From CAYGXH01 sp964354485 (lineage in GTDB: Bacteria; Bacteroidota; Ignavibacteria; UBA10030; SZUA-254): a stretch of 5,806 nt of DNA. Within the stretch, counting starts at the first letter, position 1. The number at the start of each line of letters is the position of its first letter. Position numbers and translations under genes: made by a program. Below, piece after piece: positions 1-5,323 of this stretch. The notes beneath the pieces are model-generated. The model worked only from the letters and a program-made list of their open reading frames with translations, made no database searches and was not told where the DNA came from. The stretch spans positions 1 through 5,806 of the forward strand of contig CAYGZY010000042.1 in NCBI GenBank assembly GCA_964354485.1, in the 5' to 3' direction.

Positions 1-217
1 AATGGTTACGATTCTTAAAGCCCTTAAGATCTCGGATAAGAAAATCCTTCTCCTCGTTACTGCGAAGGATGAACAAGTTTATAAATCCGGACGGAACATC
101 GAAAGGTTCAACGTAATTGAAGCTGCAAAAGCATCAACGTATGAGCTGTTGGATAATCAGGTCCTTCTTATTCAGAAGAGCGCCGTTGAAGTAATCGAAA
201 ACACATTTCATTTATAA
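1..217 (+). CDS. rplD: 50S ribosomal protein L4, 3' fragment
   Basis: This is the C-terminal part of large-subunit protein L4. L4 binds 23S rRNA early in assembly, and its long loop reaches the exit tunnel. In E. coli it also represses the S10 operon by acting on the leader mRNA. The 71 visible residues run in frame from base 2. They match the end of the L4 globular domain: the KKILLLVTAKDE strand, the SGRNIERFNVIEA segment and the final ELLDNQVLLIQKSAVEVIE helix. L4 is usually about 200 residues, so roughly the first two thirds, including the tunnel loop, lie upstream. The ATG at base 2 is an internal methionine codon, not the start. The TAA stop is 5 bases before rplW, as expected for the S10 order. 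The assignment rests on both motifs and position. The leader where L4 autoregulation would act is outside the window. Confidence 0.93.
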   Translation, partial: MVTILKALKISDKKILLLVTAKDEQVYKSGRNIERFNVIEAAKASTYELLDNQVLLIQKSAVEVIENTFHL

Positions 218-222
218 AGAAT

Positions 223-513
223 ATGACTGGTATACTATTCAAACCGATCGTAACGGAAAAAATTTCAAACCTGCAAGAAAAGGGAATATATGCGTTTGAA
301 GTGGATCCGGACGCGAATAAAATAGAAATCGCACGCGCCGTTGAGAAAAAGTTTAAAGTGACAGTTGTAAACGTACGGACATTGAACTTTAAAGGAAAAG
401 CAAAAACCCAGATGACGCGACGCGGCCGCTTCGAAGGGCGGACATCTCACTACAAGAAGGCCATCGTGACCCTCAAAGAAGGTGAGAAAATAGATCTTTT
501 TGCAAACGTGTAA
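223..513 (+). CDS. rplW: 50S ribosomal protein L23
   Basis: L23 is a large-subunit protein at the mouth of the exit tunnel, where trigger factor and the signal recognition particle dock. The 96-residue product has the usual family length. It shows the N-terminal KPIVTEKISNLQ motif, then YAFEVDPDANKIEIARAVEKKF, the family core around residues 23-44, and ends with KKAIVTLKEGEKIDLF. The internal loop carries the basic stretch GKAKTQMTRRGRFEGR. The ATG at 223 gives the canonical N-terminus and follows the rplD stop by 5 bases. The leader there is only AAAGA, with no clear SD, so coupling to rplD translation is likely. Nothing in the sequence looks damaged. Confidence 0.98.
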   Translation: MTGILFKPIVTEKISNLQEKGIYAFEVDPDANKIEIARAVEKKFKVTVVNVRTLNFKGKAKTQMTRRGRFEGRTSHYKKAIVTLKEGEKIDLFANV

Positions 514-537
514 CGATTCACCTGAAAGAAAAATAAA

Positions 538-1365
538 ATGGGCATTAGAATATTAAAAGCAAATACGCCGGGTACTCGGTGGATGACAATCCCGACCTTT
601 GAGGAAATCACAAAGAGTAAACCGGAAAAATCGCTCCTCCGACCGTTGAAGAAATCGGGAGGGCGGAACAGCAACGGCCACATCACTTCGCGTCATCGAG
701 GCGGAGGTCATAAACGGTTCTACAGAGTAATCGATTTTAAACGTGATAAAAGAGAGATAGAAGCACGTATCATAGCAATAGAGTACGATCCAAATCGTTC
801 GGCGCGCATAGCACTTATCCAGTACAAGGACGGGGATAAGCGTTACATTATCGCACCGGACGGCATCAAAGTCGGCGAGGTCGTTTCGGCCGGTCAGAGC
901 GCAGAGATAAAAGCCGGGAATGCAATGCCGCTGTTGAACATCCCGGTCGGTACATTCATTCATAACGTAGAAATCCGTGCCGGCCGCGGCGGTCAGATTG
1001 CGCGAAGCGCCGGAAGCTCCATCCAGCTCATGGCAAGGGAAGGTAAGTTCGCGCAGTTGCGGATGCCCTCCGGAGAAATCAGGAACGTACCAATTGAATG
1101 TTACGCAACAATCGGTGTCGTAAGTAACATCGATCATGAAAACGTGAGTCTCGGAAAAGCAGGACGTTCACGGTGGCTCGGAATTCGTCCGCAATCACGC
1201 GGCGTCGTTATGAATCCCTGCGATCACCCACACGGCGGAGGTGAAGGGAAATCGCCGCAGGGAAATCCGCACCCTGTATCGCCATGGGGTTGGCATACCA
1301 AGGGTAAGAAAACTCGACATAAGAAATTGCAATCCAATAAATATATCGTAAAACGAAGAAAATAA
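538..1365 (+). CDS. rplB: 50S ribosomal protein L2
   Basis: L2 is a large-subunit core protein needed for subunit joining and peptidyl-transferase activity. The 275-residue length is normal. Domains are in order: the N-terminal tail; SRHRGGGHKRFYRVIDFKRDK near residues 51-71; the OB-fold strand IEYDPNRSARIALI; the KOW/SH3-like middle part with NIPVGTFIHNVE; and the C-terminal signature MNPCDHPHGGGEGKS. His230 in DHPHGGG corresponds to the functionally important His229 of E. coli. The residue just before that motif is Cys228, where many homologues have valine. The C-terminus is basic (GKKTRHKK to YIVKRRK), as expected for rRNA binding. The ATG at 538 follows an A-rich leader without a clear SD, 24 bases after rplW, and gives the standard N-terminus. 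Confidence 0.99.
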   Translation: MGIRILKANTPGTRWMTIPTFEEITKSKPEKSLLRPLKKSGGRNSNGHITSRHRGGGHKRFYRVIDFKRDKREIEARIIAIEYDPNRSARIALIQYKDGDKRYIIAPDGIKVGEVVSAGQSAEIKAGNAMPLLNIPVGTFIHNVEIRAGRGGQIARSAGSSIQLMAREGKFAQLRMPSGEIRNVPIECYATIGVVSNIDHENVSLGKAGRSRWLGIRPQSRGVVMNPCDHPHGGGEGKSPQGNPHPVSPWGWHTKGKKTRHKKLQSNKYIVKRRK

Positions 1366-1391
1366 TTAACCAAAAGTATTAATGTGAAGAT

Positions 1392-1682
1392 ATGAGTCGT
1401 TCACTGAAAAAAGGACCTTTCGTAGATCCGAAGCTTTTTGCAAAAGTGGAAGCGATGACAAAATCGGGCCAGAAAAAGGTGATCAAAACCTGGTCCCGCG
1501 CATCGACCATAACACCGGATTTCGTCGGACATACGCTGGCTGTCCACAATGGCAATAAATTTATCCCCGTTTACGTTCACGAGGGAATGGTGGGACATAA
1601 ATTAGGCGAGTTCGCACCAACGCGTATATTCAGAGGCCATCCGGGTCTGAAGAGTGAATCAGCGACGGGTGAAGGATCATAA
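1392..1682 (+). CDS. rpsS: 30S ribosomal protein S19
   Basis: S19 is a 30S head protein that binds 16S rRNA together with S13 and contacts the A-site side of the subunit. The 96-residue product begins MSRSLKKGPFVD, the hallmark N-terminus. It continues with the WSRASTITPDFVGHTLAVHNG core (residues about 34-54) and the signature PVYVHEGMVGHKLGEFAPTR (about 59-78), then a short Ser/Glu-rich tail. The start is fixed by the family N-terminus. The leader reads GTGAAGAT directly before the ATG, a poorly spaced SD at best. The gene lies 26 bases after rplB and only one base before rplV, so it is very likely translationally coupled to rplV. Confidence 0.98.
   Translation: MSRSLKKGPFVDPKLFAKVEAMTKSGQKKVIKTWSRASTITPDFVGHTLAVHNGNKFIPVYVHEGMVGHKLGEFAPTRIFRGHPGLKSESATGEGS
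1671..1676 (+). promoter_or_regulatory. Ribosome binding site deciding the rplV start
   Basis: GAAGGA lies inside the last codons of rpsS, with 7 bases before the ATG at 1684. It supports that ATG rather than the in-frame GTG at 1654, which would overlap rpsS by 29 bases and add ten residues with no match to L22. Confidence 0.75.
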
Positions 1683-1683
1683 T

Positions 1684-2100
1684 ATGTTAGAGGCACGTGC
1701 AATCAACAGATATATCGGTTCATCGCCGCGGAAAATGCGGCTGGTGATCGATCTCATCCGCGGTAAATCGGTGCCCGATGCTCTGAATATACTGCACTTT
1801 TTGACGAAACACGCGTCGAAGGTTGCGGAAAAAGTTCTGCGGTCGGCTGTCTCCAATCTCCAGAATAAGGACGAAGCAAATCGGGTTGATGCAGATTCCC
1901 TCTTCGTGAAGGAAGCATTTGTCGATGGCGGACCGGGTTTGAAAAGGATGCTCCCGGCTCCGATGGGCCGCGCGTACAGGATCGTAAAGCGTTCAAACCA
2001 TGTGACAATAATCGTTGCGCAGCGGATCGAAAAAAAGAAGATGGCTGTCAAACTAAAAGAAAAGCAAGCTACAAAAAAATCATCAACAGCAAAGGAGTGA
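1684..2100 (+). CDS. rplV: 50S ribosomal protein L22
   Basis: L22 is a large-subunit protein that touches all 23S rRNA domains and sends a beta-hairpin into the exit tunnel at its constriction. The product from the ATG at 1684 is 138 residues. It starts MLEARAINRYIGSSPRKMRLVIDLIRGK, a typical L22 opening, followed by the helical core and the hairpin FVDGGPGLKRMLPAPMGRAYRI (about 79-100), then KRSNHVTIIVAQ. Residues 114-138 are a Lys-rich tail beyond the roughly 110-residue E. coli length; such tails occur in several phyla. The hairpin tip reads PAPMGRA where E. coli has PRAKGRA. An in-frame GTG at 1654 would give a longer form, but it overlaps rpsS and is not supported. The TGA stop is 9 bases before rpsC, in the same reading frame. 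Confidence 0.97.
   Translation: MLEARAINRYIGSSPRKMRLVIDLIRGKSVPDALNILHFLTKHASKVAEKVLRSAVSNLQNKDEANRVDADSLFVKEAFVDGGPGLKRMLPAPMGRAYRIVKRSNHVTIIVAQRIEKKKMAVKLKEKQATKKSSTAKE
2091..2097 (+). promoter_or_regulatory. Shine-Dalgarno site for the TTG start of rpsC
   Basis: AAAGGAG is the best SD match in the window. It runs into the end of rplV and leaves 12 bases before the TTG at 2110, longer than the usual 5-9. The downstream GAAGAGAA (2099-2106) is a weaker but better-spaced alternative. Confidence 0.6.
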
Positions 2101-2109
2101 AGAGAATCC

Positions 2110-2748
2110 TTGGGACAGAAGGTTAATCCGATTGGTTTTCGTCTCGGAGTCTTGCGGACATGGGACTCCAATTGGTACGATGAAAAAGAATTTTCCGTAA
2201 AACTGCAAGAGGATCTGAAAATCCGTCTTTACATACAAAATCGGTTGAAGAAGGCGGGCATTTCGAAGGTATTAATTGAGCGGACACCGAAGAGGGCGGT
2301 CATAACGATACATACGTCGCGCCCGGGCATTGTGATCGGTCGCAGCGGCAAGGAAATTACTCAGTTGGAGGAGGAACTGAAACAGATAACAAGCAAAGAC
2401 GTGAAAATTCTGATACACGAAATAAAAAGACCAGAACTCGATGCCTCTCTTGTTGCCGAGAATATAGCATCCCAGCTGGAAGGCCGCATGTCATTTCGCC
2501 GGGCTATGAAAATGGCAATGACCTCCGCAATGCGGATGGGATCAGAAGGAATCCGTATAATGTGCAGCGGCCGCCTCGGCGGAGGGGAAATTGCCCGGAC
2601 CGAACAGTACAAGGAAGGAAGAATTCCGCTTCATACGCTTCGGGCAGACATAGACTATGCTCAGGCAACAGCGAGGACCATTTACGGAGCGATAGGCGTT
2701 AAAGTATGGATATGCCGCGGTGAAGTTCTCGAACGATACGCACGTTAA
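2110..2748 (+). CDS. rpsC: 30S ribosomal protein S3
   Basis: S3 is a 30S head protein at the mRNA entry channel. It helps unwind mRNA together with S4 and S5. The 212-residue product begins with the invariant family opening GQKVNPIGFRLG. It has a KH domain with the loop GRSG at residues 77-80 (VIGRSGKEI). The C-terminal domain contains MSFRRAMKMA, with Arg130, Arg131 and Lys134 matching the mRNA-contacting Arg131, Arg132 and Lys135 of E. coli, then the signature GRLGGGEIARTEQYKEGRIPLHTLRADIDYA. The start codon is TTG. The canonical N-terminus begins exactly there, and the only in-frame sequence between it and the rplV stop is three codons without an ATG or GTG. The length is in the shorter part of the family range, ending right after the conserved WICRGEVLERYAR. 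Confidence 0.98.
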   Translation: MGQKVNPIGFRLGVLRTWDSNWYDEKEFSVKLQEDLKIRLYIQNRLKKAGISKVLIERTPKRAVITIHTSRPGIVIGRSGKEITQLEEELKQITSKDVKILIHEIKRPELDASLVAENIASQLEGRMSFRRAMKMAMTSAMRMGSEGIRIMCSGRLGGGEIARTEQYKEGRIPLHTLRADIDYAQATARTIYGAIGVKVWICRGEVLERYAR

Positions 2749-2768
2749 TTACTTAATAAAGAAAAGCT

Positions 2769-3191
2769 ATGTTAGTACCGAAACGAGTAAAATACCGAAA
2801 AATACAGCGTGGCCGTATGAGAGGAAAGGCGACGCGGGGATATACGATTGAATTCGGTGATTTTGGATTGAAGGCTCTTCAACCGGGCTGGATCACACAG
2901 CGGCAGATCGAAGCCACGCGTGTTGCCCTTACCCGGCTCATGAAACGCGAGGGAAGAGTCTGGATACGTATTTTTCCGGATAAGCCTGTAACCAAAAAAC
3001 CCGCCGAAACCCGCATGGGAAGCGGTAAAGGGGCGCCGGAATTCTGGGTTGCAGTTGTAAAACCCGGAACGATCATGTTTGAGCTCGGAGGCATTAAAAA
3101 GGACATTGCGACGGAAGCGATGAATCTCGCGATACACAAACTGCCGATCAGGAGCATGATGGTCACGCGAAGAACTTACAGCGGCGGCTGA
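2769..3191 (+). CDS. rplP: 50S ribosomal protein L16
   Basis: L16 is a large-subunit protein near the A-site and the peptidyl-transferase centre, added late in 50S assembly. The 140-residue product has the standard length. It opens MLVPKRVKYRKIQRGRMRG and carries FGLKALQPGWITQRQIEATR (about 32-51), then the signature RVWIRIFPDKPVTKKPAETRMGSGKG (about 63-87), ending in KLPIRSMMVTRR. Arg82 in TRMGSGKG aligns with E. coli Arg81, the residue hydroxylated by the oxygenase YcfD in that species. Whether modification occurs here cannot be seen. The ATG at 2769 follows an A-rich leader (AAAGAAAAG), 20 bases after rpsC. Confidence 0.98.
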   Translation: MLVPKRVKYRKIQRGRMRGKATRGYTIEFGDFGLKALQPGWITQRQIEATRVALTRLMKREGRVWIRIFPDKPVTKKPAETRMGSGKGAPEFWVAVVKPGTIMFELGGIKKDIATEAMNLAIHKLPIRSMMVTRRTYSGG

Positions 3192-3206
3192 CGGAGAAAG
3201 AAGAAT

Positions 3207-3437
3207 ATGAAGAAATTTGAAATAAGAGGAATGTCGGAACTGGAATTGCGGAAGCGTCTAAATGATGAAGAGGAAAATCTGAGTCATCTCAAATTCCAGA
3301 AAGCAACCAGCCAGCTGGAAAGTCCGATAAAGGTCCGTACCGTCCGCCGGGATATTGCAAGGATGAAAACATTGCTCAAAACGATGGAAATGAAAGCGAA
3401 GCAGGCGGCAGATCAAACCCCCACTCCGGTTAAGTAA
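3207..3437 (+). CDS. rpmC: 50S ribosomal protein L29
   Basis: L29 is a small two-helix large-subunit protein next to L23 at the tunnel exit. The 76-residue product reads MKKFEIRGMSELELRKRLND at the N-terminus, then the helix with HLKFQKATSQLESPIKVRTVRRDIARMKTLL (about 27-57), which holds the family pattern of L-x-F-Q, a Q-L-x-x-P turn and RRxIAR. The last 15 or so residues (from about 62, ending QTPTPVK) are a low-complexity tail beyond the usual 63-70. The ATG at 3207 is preceded by GGAGAAAGAAGA, a purine-rich leader, 15 bases after rplP. Position between rplP and rpsQ confirms the call. Confidence 0.97.
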   Translation: MKKFEIRGMSELELRKRLNDEEENLSHLKFQKATSQLESPIKVRTVRRDIARMKTLLKTMEMKAKQAADQTPTPVK

Positions 3438-3458
3438 ATAAGGCAGATGAGACACAAC

Positions 3459-3719
3459 ATGGCAGAACGATCAACAACGCGCAAAGTACGGTTTGGCAAG
3501 GTGGTGAGTACCAAGATGCAAAAGAGCATAATAGTCGCCATCGAACGCCGGATCGCCCATCCGATTTATAAAAAGTATTACACCCGGACCACCAAGTTGA
3601 TGGTTCACGATGAAAAGCAGGAAGCGGGCGCTGGTGACGTAGTAAAAATCATGGAGACGCGTCCCATGAGTAAAAACAAACGGTGGAGGATTGTAGAAAT
3701 TGTCGAAAAAGCAAAATAA
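3459..3719 (+). CDS. rpsQ: 30S ribosomal protein S17
   Basis: S17 is an early-binding 30S protein with an OB fold that contacts 16S rRNA in the body of the subunit. The product shows RKVRFGKVVSTKMQKSIIVAIERRIAHPIYKKYY, the family core, then HDEKQEAGAGDVVKIMETRPMSKNKRWRIVEI, containing the typical G-D-x-V-x-I-x-E-x-RP-x-S-K motif. Two in-frame ATGs are possible. I chose 3459 (86 residues, MAERSTTRK), which fits the usual family length and has GAGA six bases upstream. The ATG at 3447 adds MRHN and has AAGG only three bases away, which is tight, but it cannot be excluded. The stop TAA is certain. The gene ends the S10-operon part, 18 bases before rplN. Confidence 0.96.
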   Translation: MAERSTTRKVRFGKVVSTKMQKSIIVAIERRIAHPIYKKYYTRTTKLMVHDEKQEAGAGDVVKIMETRPMSKNKRWRIVEIVEKAK

Positions 3720-3737
3720 TTATGTGAAGAATGTCGT

Positions 3738-4106
3738 ATGATTCAGGAAGAAACAAATCTGGTTGTGGCAGACAACTCCGGTGCGAAGAAGGTTCGCTGT
3801 ATCCGAGTCCTCGGAGGACATGATCGACGGTATGCCGGCGTTGGCGATGTCATCGTCGTTTCCGTGAAGAGTGCGATTCCAGGCGCCGCTGTGAAAAAGG
3901 GTGAAGTCTCGAGAGCAGTGATCGTTCGGACTAAAAAAGAGACAAGTCGGAAGGACGGGTCCTACATTCGGTTTGATGAAAATGCCGTTGTACTTCTCAA
4001 TATTCAGGGAGAACCGCGCGGCACTCGCATCTTTGGTCCGGTTGCCCGCGAACTCCGAGAAAAAAATTACATGAAAATAATTTCACTCGCACCGGAAGTG
4101 CTGTAG
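3738..4106 (+). CDS. rplN: 50S ribosomal protein L14
   Basis: L14 is a large-subunit protein at the subunit interface, forming bridges with 16S rRNA and pairing with L19. It is also the docking site of the silencing factor RsfS in bacteria that have it. The 122-residue length is exactly canonical. Sequence landmarks in order: MIQEETNLVVADNSGAKKVRCIRVLGG, the VGDVIVVSVKSAIPGAAVKKGEV strand region (about 36-58), the signature AVIVRTKKE, then FDENAVVLLN and PRGTRIFGPVARELREKNYMKIISLAPEVL at the C-terminus. The start is the family N-terminus; the leader has only GTGAAGAA, 7 bases before the ATG. This gene opens the spc-operon part with no room for a promoter or terminator before it. Confidence 0.99.
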   Translation: MIQEETNLVVADNSGAKKVRCIRVLGGHDRRYAGVGDVIVVSVKSAIPGAAVKKGEVSRAVIVRTKKETSRKDGSYIRFDENAVVLLNIQGEPRGTRIFGPVARELREKNYMKIISLAPEVL

Positions 4107-4109
4107 GGA
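4105..4109 (+). promoter_or_regulatory. Ribosome binding site of rplX overlapping the rplN stop
   Basis: AGGGA begins inside the rplN stop codon TAG (4104-4106) and leaves 8 bases before the rplX ATG at 4118. A ribosome terminating on rplN would uncover it, which fits translational coupling. Confidence 0.55.
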
Positions 4110-4117
4110 TTTATACA

Positions 4118-4441
4118 ATGAATATTCATAAAAATGATAATGTCATGGTGATTGCCGGTAATGCCCGCGGGAAAACCGGAAAAGTTCTTAAAATCTTCCG
4201 TGACGAAAAAAGGGTAATTGTTGAAGGCGTTAATATCATAAAGCGTCATACGCGTGCGTCGCAAAAGAATCCGCAGGGGGGGATCATCCAGAAGGAAGCA
4301 TCGATCATGGCATCCAATGTCATGGTGATTTGTCCGAAGTGCAGTAAACCATCGCGCATCGGTCATAAGGGTGTTTCGGATTCAGTGACGGGAAAGAAGC
4401 ACACGATGCGTGTATGCCGCAGTTGCGAAGAGATGTTCTAA
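4118..4441 (+). CDS. rplX: 50S ribosomal protein L24, four-cysteine form
   Basis: L24 starts 50S assembly by binding the 5' domain of 23S rRNA and sits near the tunnel exit. The 107-residue product has an N-terminal KOW domain (NVMVIAGNARGKTGKVLKI, about 8-26, then VIVEGVNIIKRHTR) and the family motif NPQGGIIQKEASI (51-63). The C-terminal part has two cysteine pairs, CPKC at 72-75 and CRSC at 100-103, flanking RIGHKG. This spacing suggests a zinc ribbon; E. coli L24 lacks these cysteines. The codons for Gly54-Gly55 form part of a run of seven G bases (4276-4282); the frame is intact because the motif is normal on both sides. The ATG at 4118 is supported by AGGGA overlapping the rplN stop. Confidence 0.98.
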   Translation: MNIHKNDNVMVIAGNARGKTGKVLKIFRDEKRVIVEGVNIIKRHTRASQKNPQGGIIQKEASIMASNVMVICPKCSKPSRIGHKGVSDSVTGKKHTMRVCRSCEEMF

Positions 4442-4456
4442 GACTGAAAGTTAGGT

Positions 4457-5110
4457 ATGGCAAAAGAGAAACAACCAAAAGCCGGTAAGGAACAACAGAA
4501 AGCCCCGGAAGTTATCAAACAGGAAATCGGCGTAACTCCACGATTGATGGAGATGTACAGGAAAACGATGATCGGTAACCTTATGAGCCAGTTCCAGTAC
4601 ACCAATGTCATGCAGGTGCCGAGGCTGGAAAAGATCTGCGTGAATACGGGTGTCGGTCAGGCGACCCAGGATGCAAAGCTTCTTGATTCGGTTGTCAAGG
4701 ATATGGAAATCATTGTCGGGCAGAAAGCTGTCATTACTCGCGCGAAAAAAGCAATATCGAACTTCAAACTCCGGCAGGGACTCCCCATCGGTGTTCGTGT
4801 CACCTTAAGATCCAATCATATGTACGAATTCATGGATCGGTTCATCAGCATCGCGGTACCCCGCATCCGTGATTTCCGGGGATTTTCCGACCGTTCATTC
4901 GACGGCCACGGGAATTATACCGTCGGTGTAAAAGAGCATCTCATATTCCCGGAAATCGATATCGACAAAGTGACAAAAGTATTCGGTATGGATATCACTT
5001 TTGTCACGACTGCGCGGACGGATCAGGAAGCATATGCACTATTGAAGGAATTCGGGATGCCGTTCGAAAAGCGCCAGATACCAATCGAAAAAAATCAGAA
5101 TAACCCGTAA
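4457..5110 (+). CDS. rplE: 50S ribosomal protein L5 with N-terminal extension
   Basis: L5 binds 5S rRNA in the central protuberance and contacts P-site tRNA and the S13 bridge. The core is clear: NVMQVPRLEKICVNTGVGQA (about 50-69), GQKAVITRAKKAISNFKLRQGLPIGVRVTLR (88-118), IAVPRIRDFRGFSDRSFDGHGNYTVGVKEHLIFPEID (132-168), and MDITFVTTARTDQEAYALL near the C-terminus. At 217 residues it is longer than the usual 179-190. The extra parts are about 23 Lys/Glu/Gln/Pro-rich residues at the N-terminus and a short polar tail after MPFEKR. An internal ATG at 4547 (Met31) would give a near-standard length. It lacks an SD and would leave a 105-base gap, unlike any other spacing here, so the ATG at 4457, with GAAAG six bases upstream, is preferred. 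Confidence 0.97.
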   Translation: MAKEKQPKAGKEQQKAPEVIKQEIGVTPRLMEMYRKTMIGNLMSQFQYTNVMQVPRLEKICVNTGVGQATQDAKLLDSVVKDMEIIVGQKAVITRAKKAISNFKLRQGLPIGVRVTLRSNHMYEFMDRFISIAVPRIRDFRGFSDRSFDGHGNYTVGVKEHLIFPEIDIDKVTKVFGMDITFVTTARTDQEAYALLKEFGMPFEKRQIPIEKNQNNP

Positions 5111-5111
5111 C

Positions 5112-5116
5112 AGGAG
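5112..5116 (+). promoter_or_regulatory. Shine-Dalgarno site for the GTG start of rpsN
   Basis: AGGAG stands six bases before the GTG at 5123, an ideal spacing. It settles the non-ATG start, which also gives the exact 61-residue length of zinc-type S14. Confidence 0.8.
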
Positions 5117-5122
5117 AACACA

Positions 5123-5308
5123 GTGGCACGCTTAGCAATGGTTGTTAAAGCAAAAAGAACGCCGAAGTACCCGGTACAGAAACACTACCGATGCAACATT
5201 TGCGGAAGACCGCGAGGATACATGCGGAAATTTGGAATTTGTCGTATCTGTTTCCGGAAAATGGCTCTGGATGGAAAAATTCCCGGCGTCGTAAAAGCGA
5301 GCTGGTAA
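5123..5308 (+). CDS. rpsN: 30S ribosomal protein S14, zinc-binding type (type Z)
   Basis: S14 is a late-assembling 30S head protein between S3, S10 and S19. The 61-residue product is the short zinc form, not the roughly 100-residue zinc-free form of E. coli. Zinc ligands are visible as C24-x2-C27 and C40-x2-C43, in YRCNICGRPRG and FGICRICFRKMA. The C-terminus IPGVVKASW is the family signature. The start is GTG at 5123, with AGGAG six bases upstream. A downstream in-frame ATG (Met6) would cut into the conserved N-terminus and is less likely. Spacing is 12 bases from rplE and 15 to rpsH, the normal spc order. Confidence 0.98.
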   Translation: MARLAMVVKAKRTPKYPVQKHYRCNICGRPRGYMRKFGICRICFRKMALDGKIPGVVKASW

Positions 5309-5323
5309 AGAAAGACGGAATGT

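Noticed and set aside
553..1137. Long minus-strand open frame of 194 codons inside rplB
   Set aside because: It lies wholly antisense to a highly conserved gene, its translation resembles no family I know, and the strong codon pattern of rplB explains the absence of stops.
1654..1683. Upstream GTG start that would lengthen L22 by ten residues
   Set aside because: It would overlap rpsS by 29 bases, the added residues match nothing in L22, and GAAGGA is well placed for the ATG at 1684.
1677..2171. Minus-strand open frame of 164 codons across rplV and the rpsC start
   Set aside because: It is antisense to two well-supported genes and has no recognisable domain; it is a shadow of the coding frame.
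4276..4282. Run of seven G bases in rplX, a possible frameshift or slippage site
   Set aside because: The NPQGGI motif and everything after it read normally in one frame, so there is no break and no reason to suppose programmed slippage.
4442..4456. Possible S8 autoregulatory RNA site at the rplX-rplE junction, as in E. coli
   Set aside because: The gap is only 15 bases and I could not see a stem with the S8-binding pattern in or beside it; an RNA fold and comparison with 16S helix 21 would be needed.
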